Origin: Bathynomus jamesi
Taxonomy: Eukaryota; Arthropoda; Malacostraca; Isopoda; Cirolanidae
Assembly (NCBI GenBank): GCA_023014485.1
Contig: JAJOZX010001859.1
Location: 62,001 to 126,000, forward strand
Reading direction: 5' to 3'
DNA length: 64,000 nt
Part shown: positions 22,976-34,860 of the stretch, one piece after another
How the letters are laid out: every line of letters begins with the position of its first letter
Numbering within the stretch: the stretch's first letter is position 1
The notes under the pieces: generated by a model
Told to the model about the DNA's origin: nothing
Database searches by the model: none
Seen by the model: only the letters and a program-made list of their open reading frames with translations
Program-made: the position numbers and the translations under genes

Positions 22976-23117
22976 AACTCTGATTCTCAAAACCTGTTAT
23001 AATATGAATTTTGAGTAGGGTGAAAAAGGCAAATTCAAGTATTCTGATGAGTAATGTCTCAGTTGAGAGTTTATTTTCTCTCTTTCTCCTTCAATGTTTA
23101 AATTTTCTTGCACTTTT
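21429..23117. other. Spacer; (GA)n; no supportable gene
   Basis: Short (TA)n near 21462-21482 and (GA)n at about 22928-22973. A 127-codon frame at 22192-22575 is AT-driven, rich in Phe/Lys/Ile, and has no recognisable motif. Confidence 0.5.
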
Positions 23118-23395
23118 ACTACTATATTAGATAATTATTAAATAATGAAACTAAAGTTATTAATTAATTTATCTTTTCAGAGGATCCCTTTCCACTGAAA
23201 ACCGTGTTTTTCACTTTCTTATCTTGAAAACGCCAAATATTTTTCTCTTTTTCTATTTTACTATATTAGATAATTATTAAATAATGAAACTAAAGTTATT
23301 AATTAATTTATCTTTTCAGAGGATCCTTTCCACTGAAAACCGTGTTTTCACTTTCTTATCTTGAAAACGCCAAATTTCTATTTTTCTATTTTATA
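23118..23395. repeat. Tandem duplication, two ~138-bp units
   Basis: Two consecutive copies of a segment with TATTAGATAATTATTAAATA, AGAGGATCC, CCACTGAAAACCGTGTTTT and CTTATCTTGAAAACGCC. They differ by a few single-base indels. Confidence 0.85.
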
Positions 23396-23408
23396 TATAT
23401 ATTATATA

Positions 23409-23472
<64 letters not shown>

Positions 23473-23844
23473 GATACAACTCAGAATGGTCCCCTGAAAT
23501 AACCTTTGTTAACACAGACTGTGCATGGAACCAAGGAACCTTTCTGGAATATTAAATCCACTATGGTCCGAATAAGTAATGGTAAATGGCAAATAGTGAA
23601 GTTTTTTCTTTTTCATGATGGAAGCCCAACACGGGCAACGGGTCACTAGCTATAGCTATAGCTAATGAGGGAAGCTATATTTTGGGGCCTCTTTATTAGT
23701 GACCGTTGCCCACGTTGCGCTTCCATCATGAAAAAGAAAAACTATATAGTATTTGTCATTTACCATTACTTATTCGGACTATAGTGAATTTGATTATTCA
23801 AGAAGAGTTCCTTGTTCTGTGCACAGTTTGTGTTAATATATATA

Positions 23845-23889
<45 letters not shown>

Positions 23890-24206
23890 GTTCACGGCAC
23901 TCAAATCCATTGTAAATGTCCAATTCTGAAACCCAAAAGAATTAGAAGTCTATCTGTTACGAAACGCAAATGCCTACTCCCACTAGTGGAAGAAAAAAGT
24001 GGCACTAGCAGTCTAAGAGTAAATGAATGTCAAACTGTCGAATTCTTAAAAAGTCGAAAATTCGTTACAGCTAGTGTGTTCGCAGCTGACGTTGTTTGTC
24101 TCGTTATTTGGTTGCCTCATAGACAATATTTTCGAAGTTCAAAACTTTTATAAACTTTTTTGCTTTTCGCGATATTCCAAGTCTGCCGGTTTTCTGTCGC
24201 TCAGTG

Positions 24207-24261
<55 letters not shown>
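23396..24261. repeat. (TA)n-bounded fold-back repeat and TA arrays
   Basis: About 23470-23840 is an imperfect palindrome. Both arms contain CCACTATRGTCCGAATAAGT-type sequence and the CTTTTTCATGATGGAAGC segment. The centre (GGGTCACTAGCTATAGCTAT) is near 23645. (TA)n lies on both outer sides. One arm is related to the intron repeat at 8090-8280. 23900-24190 is unannotated spacer; (TA)n precedes the Tc1 end. Confidence 0.75.
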
Positions 24262-24264
<3 letters not shown>

Positions 24265-25016
24265 TGGCGTTCAAAAGTCTGCGTCCACCTTATAATCACC
24301 CAATTAATTGTAAATTCTACAAATATATATGATAATTACAACAAAATTTTATTTTTTATTGTTACATTATTTGCTTCTAAATGTAATATTATAAATTAGT
24401 AAAGAAATTAACAATTTAATGGCATAATCTTATTAATAATCGATATGACCTCCTTTTGCTTTAGTGACAGCTTCTACTCTGTGAGGCATAGGTTCGACAA
24501 GTTTCTGGATAATATCTTGTGCTATGCCGTTCCAGCATTCTTCGACATTCTCCCAGAGAGACTCAAGAGAAGTTATATTCTTTTTAGCTTTCAGACTCTT
24601 CAAATGGTCCCAAAGATGCTCTATTGGATTGAGATCAGGACTTTGTGGAGGAAACTTCATAATTTGTAGAAACCTTCATCTTTTTTCTTGGTGAGATAGA
24701 TCATGCAATGGTTAGAAGTGTGCTTTGGGTCGTTATGCTGCTGGAAAATGAATCCTTGACCACAAAGCCTCAATCTGATGGTATTGTATGCCTCACTAGT
24801 ATGGAGTGGTACTTCTCTGTGAGAGTGCAAGTGATTCTATGAAGATCTCCAACTCCAGAATAACTGAAACAACCTCAAACTTGAATGTTGCCGCCACCAT
24901 GTTTTACTGAATGTTTTATGCAGGGATCTATTAGTTTTTCGTTGGTTCTACGTCTAACATAAACTCTTCTATGAGACCCCAAAAGTTCCACTTTTGATTC
25001 ATTAGTAGCATTCTCA
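24262..25016 (-). mobile_element. Tc1-type transposon, truncated
   Basis: The 3' terminus CAGTGGCGTTCAAAAGTCTG sits next to TA at 24260-24261. The other end is missing: homology stops at about 25016, where Polinton sequence begins. The body is a decayed transposase. Confidence 0.75.
24433..25016 (-). pseudogene. Tc1 transposase C-terminal two thirds
   Basis: Minus-strand pieces carry NESKVELLGSHRRVYVRR (where Tc1 proteins have DES, so the first catalytic Asp reads Asn). Then comes KHGGGNIQVWGCF-type sequence across a frameshift, and finally FPPQSPDLNPIEHLWDHL with the catalytic Glu. Frame breaks lie between 24660 and 24875. The N-terminal DNA-binding half is gone. Confidence 0.8.
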
Positions 25017-26018
25017 ACGCCTCGTACGATGTCTCCGTGACGGTTATTGCGTGTGTTCAGGCGTGAAACCGGCACCATTAACTATGTACTTGAAACGATT
25101 TGCAGGCAAGCAAGCAAACGTAATGTTATTTATTTAAGTGTTGAGGAGATGAATAGAATCTTCATGATAGTTGAGAAGTGGGGAGAGGACCGTTATAAAA
25201 TACCTGCAGGTGTAGGTAAAAGAGAGCAGATTAGTGATGCCCCCCTCATTTGCCGTTGTTTGCACGTTGTGTATAAATAACGATCAGCCATGCATTAATA
25301 TACGACTGATATGGAAGAATGCATCTGATAATGACGTTCTTGTCCCTACGTGAAACCGTTTCATCCTCGACAGAATGTTTGAAATCGTCGGATTCCGCAA
25401 GCTGAAGCCTATATTAGACGCTCGTGTTACGGATATGATTTATTTTGACACGGTTCTGAATACGCATACACCGCTCTGCTCGACCGATTTATCGAATGTA
25501 GGAGTGAACAAGGTGAGAATGGCCTAGAGCTGGATGCATATTTAAAGGGTTTAGATTCTTCGAAATATCCCGAACTTTGGTACAAAGCACTTGAGCGGTA
25601 CAGAGCAGAGCTTGCCTACGCTGTTCCCTGAAGAACTGTACCTCTATATAATGAATAGCTGTCGTTACTTGGAAGATTATTTCAATTGCCGCTATATAGA
25701 GTGAAGAAGAGTTCACGATTGAAAAGCTCGGGACGTTAAGAAAAACCCTCGATTGGAAAGGAGTGTTTATAACGATGACCCCTTTGTGCGTGTTTTTGAT
25801 TGTATTCTGCCGTGTTTAAAGATAACTTGCCAATCGAATGTAAAGCCGGCACAAAAATAGTATTGAACGATATGAAAGCCATTTATGTCGAGAATAGGCA
25901 TCCGTATAACTTGAGCGGTGAAGTATTGCTTGGACAGTTTTAGTGTAGTGCGAAGTAATAACGATGTGAATGTAGACTCGATTACGTGTGAGTTTAGCGT
26001 TTTGCGCCGTAGAACATA
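25017..26018 (+). pseudogene. Decayed copies of the two left-end Polinton proteins
   Basis: Pieces match the 237-residue protein at 50277-50990 (VFRRETGTINYVLET, LSVEEMNRIFMIVEKWGEDR) and then the small protein at 49954-50287 (EEFTIEKLG, NVNVDSITCEFS-type tail). Stops occur at 25278 and repeatedly after it. The N terminus is cut at the 25017 junction. Confidence 0.8.
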
Positions 26019-26149
26019 AAGTATTTTGATGTATATTTATTTATTTAATTGTGTATATATATATTTATATATTTCCTGTACTAATATGCAATTGATTATA
26101 CGTTTCGTATATTATTATTTTCAATATATTTAATTATTTAATATAACTG

Positions 26150-26213
<64 letters not shown>

Positions 26214-26423
26214 CTGTACTAATATATTGATGGTTATACTACGACGTTTTGTATATTATTGATTATATATTTCTCGTTCGTATTTCTTATGCTATTATTA
26301 TTTTTTGATCATATATATTCCATATTGTATTATTTTTATTTGATTATATATTCATCGTTCGTATTTCTTATGCTATTATTATTTTTGATCATATATATTC
26401 CAGTGTATATTTATTTTGATATA
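26019..26423. repeat. AT-rich tandem repeats of the Polinton 3' flank
   Basis: (TA)n at about 26155-26205. Two ~100-bp direct copies contain ATTTCTTATGCTATTATTAT and TTTGATCATATATATTCC. Analogous diverged repeats occupy 49480-49900 in the main copy. Confidence 0.65.
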
Positions 26424-27681
26424 CAGGGGTTAGACAAAATAATATGAACCACCCGCCGATTTCACCGGTTATCTTACGGACTGCTCAGACACAAAGTAAA
26501 CGGTCAAATGACTGGCAAACTTATTAAATGCGTAACAGAGAGTGTATACGTCATGTTATAAACCCTCACGTTGTTTTTACAGCTCTGAGTGAATTATGAA
26601 TTAGCAGTTATGAAAGATCTGTCAGACTCCCAAGAGGGCAAATTGTCGGAGCGCGGATGGCTGGTGCATCGGTGACGAAAACCGCTCAGATGTTCAATGT
26701 ATCCAGAGGAACTGTCTCTATGTCATGTCTGCATACCAAAACCATGGAAAGACAAGCACCGACAAATGCAATAGTGGACGCAAGAAGAACCTGTGTGATC
26801 GAGACCGCTGGTGCTAAAGCGCATTGTGACAAAGAACCATAAGACCACAGCTCCAAAAGTGACTGCATAGCTTAACCAGCATCTTGCAAGCCCGGTATCG
26901 ACCAGAACTGTACGTCGCGAGCTCCATGGAGCTGGATACCATGGGAGGGCTGCAATTGCCAAACCCTTCCTTTCGCACATCAACATTGAGCGGCGCAGAA
27001 AATGGTGTAATGACCATAAGAATTGGTCAATGGACCGGTGGAAGAATGTAGTCTACTCTGACGAATCCTCCTTTACGCTATTTCCATGTTCGGTCGAGTT
27101 TACGTCTGGAGACAGCCTAAAGATGCTTATGACCCCGACTGCCTGACCCCAACCGTTAAGCATGGAGGCGGATCTGTGATGTTTGGGCAGCAATATCGTG
27201 GAATTCTCTTGGCCCAGCTGTAGTACTGCATGGTAGGGTTACGCCCAGGTCTATCTGTCAATATTGGTTGACCAGGTCCATCCCATGGTCCAAACGCTGT
27301 TTTCCAATGGCGGCGCGTCTTCTAGGATGATAATGCACCAATCCACACCGGGATCGTTAAAAACTGGTTTGAAGAGCATGTTAGTGAAGTAGAACGCTTG
27401 GATTGGCCTCCACAATCCCCGGATCTTAACATTATCGAGCATCTGTGGTGTCTGTGGAGCAGCAGGTCAGAAGCCGATTCCACCGCCGGCGTCTTTGGAG
27501 GAATTGTAGCAGGGTTGCTCGAAGAATGGCTCAGGATTCCTCTAGCCACTGTCCAAAAGCTGTATGAATCAATTCCCCGACGCATTGCAGCTGTTATTGC
27601 CGCTAAAGGAGGACCAACTCTCCATATTAAGAATAAAAACCGCCATTTATCAAGGTGTTCATATTATTTGTCCAACCCCTG
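26424..27681 (+). mobile_element. Tc1-type transposon, complete ends, decayed
   Basis: Ends CAGGGGTTAGACAAAATAAT and CAGGGGTTGGACAAATAATA (reverse strand) with TA at 26422-26423 and 27682-27683. Length 1,258 bp. It lies inside the older Polinton fragment. Confidence 0.88.
26610..27625 (+). pseudogene. Tc1 transposase, multiply broken
   Basis: Readable blocks: AQMFNVSRGTVS (first HTH), WSMDRWKNVVYSDESSFTLF with the first Asp, KHGG, then DWPPQSPDLNIIEHLW with the catalytic Glu. Stops and indels separate them: at least six breaks. The usual length would be about 340 residues. Confidence 0.82.
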
Positions 27682-28436
27682 TATTTCGTGAAAGTGAATC
27701 CATTAATTAGTCTAAATAAACAGAATGATGTAATGGTGTTTTATTTAATTCTTTTGGTTGTACACGGCATTTAATTATATCAATTGGCTGGCTGGCTTCT
27801 AAAACGGATTTCTAAACCAACTGCCAAATACATCTGGATAGCACAATCTGACAACCCTAATAATGTACACCTGAACAAGCCAATTACGCCTTCTAAGTCA
27901 ACTGGCTGTTTAAGTCAGAATATGTGCTTTAATTAAATAAACAAACGCAATCGGGCAACTTAATAATGTACACCTGAACAAGCCATTTACGCCTTCTAAG
28001 TCAACTGGCTGTTAAACCAGAATATATGCTTTAATTAAATAAATAAACGCAATCTGGCAACTCAGCCAGATAAGCCAACTGGCTGGTTAAGCCAGAATAT
28101 ATGCTTTAATTAAATAAATAGCGCAATCTGGCAGCTCAGCCAGATAAGCCAACGGGCTGATTAAGCCAGCTGGCTGAATAGGAACATTAAGATAACGGCC
28201 GCTCGGCTGGTCTTAATATGCGCTTGGCTCCTGCCAGGCGAACACCTCTCTTCCTCTCTCTCCTTCTCCTCTCTTTCTCTTGGGGATAACTCCGACTCCA
28301 AGTTGGCATAAACCTTGTTGATCTTGCAACATTCCCTCCCCCTTTGTTGCCATAAAATCTTGCAAACGTTCCCCTCCCCCTTTGTTGCATAATTTAGGCA
28401 ACATTGATCAACATTTGCACTCTCTCCTTTTGCGAA
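27682..28436 (+). repeat. Polinton terminal satellite and pyrimidine-rich end
   Basis: 27780-28185 holds about three ~80-100-bp units with AACTGGCTG / CAGCCAG and GCTTTAATTAAATAAA. 28200-28436 has GCGCTTGGCTCCTGCCAGGC, CT-rich tracts, two CCCTCCCCCTTTGTTGC copies and the terminal CTCTCTCCTTTTGCG. The order mirrors 48536-49430. Confidence 0.75.
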
Positions 28437-28639
28437 TTATAAATACATATTTTCAAATACATTTTTAAATATATTTGCACTGATGAAGGCGAATATGTAG
28501 TGGAATGAAAGTGTTTTAAGGCTTAGGTCGGGGTGGATGGATTTTTTTCGATTATTGGGAGTATTTTAGCATCATATTTTTTGTAAATCGAGAATTTAAT
28601 TATTTTTCCTGAAACTGTTCCAAACTGTACTGCACTGTA

Positions 28640-30186
28640 CTGTAACTTTATTAACACAAGATGGAATCTCCTACAATGATCCCAAAGACATGGCCCATTT
28701 ATTAAACAATTTCTTTTCGAAAATAGGAAGCAATACGACAGCTGCCATTCTAGACTCAGACAGTCACTACCAACAATATATGCGACAACCCACACCAAAT
28801 ACTTTCTTCTTTGAACCAATTCTGCCAAACAAAACATCAGCTCCATTAAAAAACTTAAAAAATAAAAGCGCTGAAATCGGTTTAATTCCAATGAAAATAT
28901 ATAAACTAATATCAGATGATACAAAAACCCCACTCACAAGACTTATGAATGAGTTAATAGTACAAGGTGTATTCCCTGATCACCTGAAGATAGCCAGGGT
29001 TTGTCCAGTATTCAAATCAGGCAGCCCTGAATCCCCTGATTCTCCATCCAATTACCGACCAATCTCCGTCTTACCAACTCTGAGTAAAGTATTTGAAAGA
29101 ATCGTACACAGTAGACTAATCAAATTCTTAGCTAAATACAACATCCTAACAAAAACACAATTTGGGTTTAGAGAAGGCCACACCACAGAAGACGCCATTA
29201 ACATGCTATGAGAAAATATCTGTAAAAACCTAACCTACAAAAAACACACAATCTTAGTTTCCCTTGACCTGTCGAAAGCCTCTGATACGCTCTCATATGA
29301 TATCTTACTAGACAAATTGAACACATATGGCATAATGGGGAAATATGCTAAATTCGTTTGTCATATTTCTCTAATCGTCACCAGTGTGTTAAAGTAAATG
29401 ACATTTCATCACAAAATGCTATATTGGAAAATGGGGTCTACAAGGATCAATCCTTAGACCCTTACTCTTCTTAATGTATGTAAATGATTTTTATCGATAA
29501 ACAACATTAGATTATTCAATATTCAACACTCACTTCTACACACCACAATATCAATTACCTAATGAATGAAGTGAACAGGCAATTAAATCATGTCAATAAA
29601 TGGGTGTGTGCAAATAAGCTTTTACTAAACTTGAAAAAATCATCATATATGATTATAACTAATGAAACTGAAATCGTGCACCCACCATTAATAATTGGAA
29701 ACACCCCTCTTGCAAAAACAAATGAAGTTAAAGTTCTTTGCATGAAGTTAGATAAAAAATTAAATTTCAAAAGCCACGCACAACATATCAAATCAAATAT
29801 CCATGTATTTCTCTACATAATGTTTAAACTCAACAAACCAATTCCCAAAATGTCTCCTCATACTGTATACTCATTTATCCATCCACACTTGCAATATGGA
29901 ATCACAGCATGGGGTAGTACAAAAATTATGTACTGTATCCGCTTGGAGTAATCCATAAAGAATACTTAAGAACTCTCTCAGAAAATGATAACAGACGATC
30001 TCATACCTCTCCAACGTTCAGAAACTTAAATATTCTAAAACTAAATGACCTGTATAAATTTACTGTCGGTATCAGTGTGTACAAAGTTGCTAATAAGAGA
30101 AACTATACTTCGCCCATTCACAGGGCGATTACAGAGACGTCAACCTTGAAGTATGAAAATCCGTGAGATTTCTCATTCTGCCCCGA

Positions 30187-30222
<36 letters not shown>

Positions 30223-30529
30223 CATTATTATTATTATTAGACTTAAAATCCATGAGTCTCAGGGAAAATCCGTGAGAGTTGACATGTCTGCGATTACCCC
30301 CTATCAGATCAACCATAATCATAATACAGTACAAGGCTTCACAATGATTTCATACATAAGCGAAATTATTCCATAGGAATTGCAGGAAATGCTCTCTCCT
30401 ACAAAGGGGCACATATCTGAAACACTATACCTATAAACATCAAACAAGCACCATCACTAATTTCGTTTCGCAACTCACTAAAGAAACACTTTATAAGCTT
30501 CTACTAATGTGTGTTGTGTGTGTATATGC

Positions 30530-30587
<58 letters not shown>

Positions 30588-31180
30588 CAATTTGTAAATA
30601 TTACTAAACAAGGAAAATCACCTATTATATCATATATGCAAAATTCACAATCTTAAATGGGTGCAATCATAAATCATATAAATTAGATGTTAAAAGTTTC
30701 CAATATATCACGCCATAGTTATAATATGCCTCACTCATCTGCATCTTATAACTTTAAGATTGTATCATGATTTGTATTGTTTACCATTTTTCTGTTCTAT
30801 TATTTCATTATTTCTATTATTTCTATTATCATTTTCTATTATTCCAATTTTCATTTGTAATGACAGAGTTAACTAAATGCAACGTCATTTTATTTTCCAC
30901 AAATTCTATTTATATTTAACTTTTTTCTATTTAAAAACAGAAATGAATTTCAAAGACTTTTGCCTGAAAAGCTGTCATCCTTCCCAACGGCATATTCAGA
31001 TAAGAATACTGTAATTAAACTACAAAAATTAAACGTTAATTTCAACATTGTGTAAACCAGTATGGATGTAATGTACACTGTACAGTATATCTTGTGTCAT
31101 ATGTTCTTTTTGAATAAAGATTATGATTATTATTATTATTATTATTATTATCATTATTATTATTATTTATGTAGTCCCTT
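28640..31180 (+). pseudogene. CR1/Jockey-superfamily LINE, decayed
   Basis: 28690-29211 encodes the start of an RT domain: FLNNFFSKIG-like N part, VCPVFKSGSPES, SNYRPISVLPTLSKVFERIV, QFGFREGHTTEDA. Further pieces: LVSLDLSKASDTL (about 29255) and, at 29562-29951, WVCANKLLLNLKKSSYMI with a thumb region. The catalytic YADD/FADD segment is lost near 29480-29560. The 3' region ends AATAAAGATTATGATTATTA with (ATT)n at 31125-31170, a usual LINE tail. A (TA)n at about 30530-30585 and an (ATT)n block with flanking AAATCCGTGAGA repeats (30158-30280) are later insertions. Confidence 0.78.
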
Positions 31181-31500
31181 CTTTCTGTTGCCTCTCTTTG
31201 GATTGCCTTTGTTGCGGATAGGAAGCCTTAAACTACTATAACAATAATAAACACTGAAAATGGAATGTATTTAGGATGTAATTAGATTGTATATAAATAC
31301 ATTTTTTAAGTAATGTATTTAGTATTTAATTACATTCCAGTTTAGAGTAGTGTATTTGGTATTTAAATACAAATGTGCGTGGTATTTAGCATTTAGTATT
31401 CAGTATTTAAATACATTTTAAAGTAATTAAGCCCAATGTATGTATATATCCTTAGGGCATAAGAGTTGTATAAATAATTCTTATGTAGGTCATTTAAAGT
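31181..31500. other. Spacer with repeated ATGTATTTAG/TATTTAAATAC motifs
   Basis: Internally repetitive AT-rich DNA (31250-31420) with alternating TAAATAC motifs in both orientations. Possibly a small MITE; no gene. Confidence 0.4.
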
Positions 31501-31800
31501 AATTTAAAAACTTTATTAACACAAGCCCCTAATCGTTACGTACCTATAGTACCTATATCAATTGCTTACATTGAGCACTGAGCCCAAAATAACATAAACT
31601 ACGTCATCACACATGTCCTAAACTGCCAATTGCATTAGGACGCAAAATAGTAATATGGGCTATTTCAGCCATTACACGTGTCCCAAATTGTTAACTCGCA
31701 CACAGGTCTCAAAGTGTTAGTATAAACTATCGTAAGTAATTACACCGGTTCCAAATTGTCAATTTACACGAAGAACCCAAAATGTTTAATAAACCAAGAA
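31501..31800. repeat. Degenerate ~60-bp tandem repeat
   Basis: About four diverged units carry TCCCAAATTGTYAA, RCACAGGTCCCAAAATG and ATAAACTAYCGTMAGTAATT in a fixed order. Confidence 0.55.
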
Positions 31801-32189
31801 AAGGTCCCAAAATGTGGCGTCAAAGCACGGGTCCCACTTTAGTAACAAAACAAGTATGTGTGTGTCTGTGTGTGTGTGTGCCTTTACATGGTTTATGTAG
31901 ATTAAAGATTAATAGGAATAACGTTGCCACCTGTCTTGTTATCAAGATCAGCGCTAATCACGCTGCCACCAGCTGCTCATCTCATAAAGAAAATATTTTG
32001 TTTTTAAATAGTTTAAAGCAATTGTAAAAAAAAATTATTCCCTTCATGGATACCCTTACCTAGTAAAGGATTAGTATTTTACTGCATAAGAATCTAATAC
32101 CCTATCCCCTTTTTAAGGTTAGTTATTTCCAGTATGTGGTCGACAAACGCTTAGAGTTAAGGTTATGATCAATGTAATGGCGTGCTGTA
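31801..32189. other. Spacer, short (GT)n
   Basis: Short (GT)n near 31856-31880; nothing else recognisable. Confidence 0.4.
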
Positions 32190-32754
32190 CCGGGTGATTA
32201 TAAATGATCTTCCCGATTTTAAACATTTATTATGAAAAAACTAACAAAGCTACAGCGAAAAGCAAGATATACAAATAAAGAAGAACTCGAAAAGTTTTAT
32301 TTACAAGCTATTGAAGTTCAATATTTCTTTTTGTTGCTCCTTTGAAAGTTACAACATTCCTGAATGAGCAACTGCCTGATCGCTGGATCTGGCATGGGGA
32401 CCCCATTTCTTGGCCGGCTCGTGCGCCGAGCTAACCTCCCTTGACTTGGGCTATGTCAAAAATGAAGTTTTTGTTCCACCAACGGCAACAACTTTGGAAC
32501 ATTTGAAGGAAAGGATACGTGAGGCTGTTAGAAAAGTTCAGTATGATATGCTACAAAATGTATGGAGGGAAACAGAATACAGTACTACTTTCATGTCTGC
32601 AGAGCCACAAAAGGAGCTCATATTGAACTTGAATATCTTATAAATAAAACGTTTTGAGTTCTCATTTATTTGTATATCTTGCTTTTCGCTGTAGCTTTGT
32701 TATTTTTTTTATAATAAATGTTTAAAATCGGGAAGATCATTTGTAATCACTCGG
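32190..32754 (+). mobile_element. Internally deleted Tc1/mariner-type element with ~105-bp TIRs
   Basis: Inverted arms of about 105 bp (CCGGGTGATTATAAATGATC and, reversed, CCGAGTGATTACAAATGATC) flank 350 bp, with TA at 32188-32189 and 32755-32756. The interior keeps only the transposase C terminus (RWIWHGDPISWP, then LTSLDLGYVKNEVFVPP and LKERIREAV). This resembles the C terminus of the intact element at 2559-3979, but the third catalytic region is mutated. It is a deletion derivative that would need a helper. Confidence 0.8.
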
Positions 32755-33660
32755 TATATGAGAATTCCACAGGGGGAACTTCGGTTTGAATCTTGCTACG
32801 ACCAGCATGATGTGGTTCAGAGGATATCTCCCTCAACTAATCTGTATTTGTCCAAACTCGGCTCCTCTTCCTTCTGGGACCAAAATGAATCTTGTGATTG
32901 AAATTTGTCTGCAGCCTTTTTGAAAATATCGATTTTGGTGGGAAGTGAGTTCGATTTGCGCGGAACAGAATCCACTTACAGGAAAAAAATAAAGCCTGAT
33001 ACAAAAACTTTTAAAGGAGCTTCAATTAGACCATTCTTGAAATGCAGTGTTTTGGAAATTCCATTCAACAAACTCCAAATGCTTTCGGCAACATTCGCTT
33101 CATTTCGCCAACGCATCGATGTCTTTGACAGAAAAATCGTACGAACAGACCATCGACAAAAGAGATATTAGAAACATGCAAACATTTTCGACAGTGCATT
33201 AGGAATGACAGTATGCGGTATAAATAAACATTGTGGTACTTTCTTAGATATTATGAAGGAAACTAAATGACAAAGCATTGTGTAAATGACAATTACGATT
33301 ACATGTTCGATAATAATCAAATCACTTTGTAGTTCAAAACTGCTGCATTATTTGTTGAACATAACGACAATAACACCTAAGTCAACCAACCATGTTCTGC
33401 AGCGTGGACCAATCCAAAGCGAATGCGAATTCTTCGGATTAGGTATATAGTGGCCTGTGGACGGTAGGCTCACTATAATACAGTAATTCAATAGAAATAA
33501 AATGTTTACGGGGTCACCAATTTAGTGTTTAGACCAAATAAACAATATTTAATAAAGGAGACAGAAATGCCTTCGTAGTTTTAGTTTAACTGGAAAAATA
33601 AATGAATTATTTGTTTAGAGTGATTAACAATTATTTTAAACAGAAATTGTGCAATATATG
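32755..33660. other. Spacer without recognisable gene
   Basis: An 88-codon frame (32905-33171) matches nothing I know. AT-rich otherwise. Confidence 0.4.
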
Positions 33661-33930
33661 TGCCTCGGTGCTGTCGTGGTTAGCGTCGCCGACTACGAAT
33701 CCATCGGGCCCGGGATCGAGACCCGGTGACGGCAGGCGGAGCGCAGCAAAAACCCAGCTGTTCATCCTTCCACAAACATAAAAAAAATTGCTTGGAAGAT
33801 AAATGGGGTACCCTGGGTAGCCTAGTGGTTAAGATGCTGGGCCCCTGGTAGAGCGTGGTTCAGAGGGATTTCAGAGGGATTAAGCCGTACGAGAATCAAT
33901 GTTAACTAGATGGGCTGCAACCTTTATACG
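33661..33930 (+). repeat. tRNA-derived SINE-like sequence
   Basis: 33664-33735 has an A-box-like GTCGTGGTTAGCGTCG and a B-box-like GGGATCGAGACCC with tRNA spacing, then a non-tRNA body ending in an A run at about 33779-33787. A second tRNA-like head (GTAGCCTAGTGGTTAAGATG, 33815-33837) begins immediately after, so two SINE units may be joined. No gene. Confidence 0.6.
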
Positions 33931-34585
33931 AAGTAAACGTAAGGAAGAGTGCCACTCGGGGAAAGGATTAACAGGATTGTTGCTGGACAAAGAAGCAGGA
34001 TTATTAATATTATCATGGCGATTTGTGCAAATGCAGGAGCGCTTTATTACGAGCTAGCTTTTGGAGGCGTGAACAAATGTGTATTTGCTGATTTCCTCCA
34101 GTCCCGATCGGCATTATAGGCAAGGAACACTCTGTTGCGATTCTGGACACTGCCCCTTGTCACAATGATACCCCCTTCAAAATCCTCATCAAATGGTAAA
34201 ACATTTGCCTCCTCATTCTCCCTTATTAATTCCTACAGAAAATGTCTTCAGTATATTGAAAGCAATGCTGGAAAGAAGACTGTATGACCTACAGAATGTC
34301 ATGACAGCATGGAGAATGAGAGACCGGAAAGACGCTTATTCAATGGAGTGAAAATCACCTACATCGGGTAATCACAGAGGCCATACCGAACGTGTCAGTC
34401 GAAATTGGTAATAATTCTTATAGACATTGTACAACGTACCTTCCCAAATGTCTTAATATTTGGAATTGAGTAAACAGTATGTATTTAAGAGTATGTACTG
34501 TATATTAGGAAATGTATGCGCTCAACTTAGAATATTGTTTACGGATCTGAAATGTGTATGTAACCTAACACTTGTATTTCAAAAC
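33931..34585 (+). pseudogene. Remnant of a DDE transposase C terminus
   Basis: About 34130-34330, across two or three frames, reads LDTAPCHNDTPF, then LIPTENVFSILKAMLERRLYDLQ. This resembles the second and third catalytic blocks (D-N-A/V-P-x-H and NPxExxxS) of IS630/Tc1-like arthropod transposases. Only this fragment survives, without terminal repeats. Confidence 0.5.
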
Positions 34586-34860
34586 TGTTAAATACATTAT
34601 TGTGATTGTTGTTGTTATTGTTGTTGTTGTTGTTTAGCCGATCAGCCCACCCTGATAGAGCAAGCCGGTGGCACGCAGGTAACCGATCGCCCTCTCCGGA
34701 GTGGACCAGAGCTTCAGCGCACTAGTGATGTTGTGTTGTGTTCTATATTGTGCAAGAGTGGTAGAGTCTGTCATAATGTGTTCAATTGTTTGTGGTGCGT
34801 CCTGGCACAGGTGGCAGGTGTCGTCAATGGAGTTGTCTAGTCTGTGTTTATATGTCTGTA

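Larger units (their letters stand above)
25017..28436 (+). mobile_element. Polinton/Maverick end fragment (inverted relative to the main copy)
   Basis: From 25017 the sequence parallels the left end of the Polinton at 48536-63654, read in the opposite direction. It has the same two minus-strand genes, the AT-rich 3' region, and a polyadenylation-type segment with AGAATGATGTAATG. The CAGCCA/TGGCTG satellite and the terminal CTCTCTCCTTTTGCG block follow. A Tc1 element (26424-27681) interrupts it. The 25017 junction with Tc1 DNA shows that about 12 kb of the element was lost. Confidence 0.8.

Noticed and set aside
28187..28404. Minus-strand frames of 63-67 codons, Arg/Gly-rich
   Set aside because: Encoded by the CT-rich Polinton terminus and repeated at 47284-47574 as low-complexity sequence.
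33661..33930. Functional tRNA gene
   Set aside because: A and B boxes are present but stems do not form a proper cloverleaf; the A-rich tail indicates a SINE.
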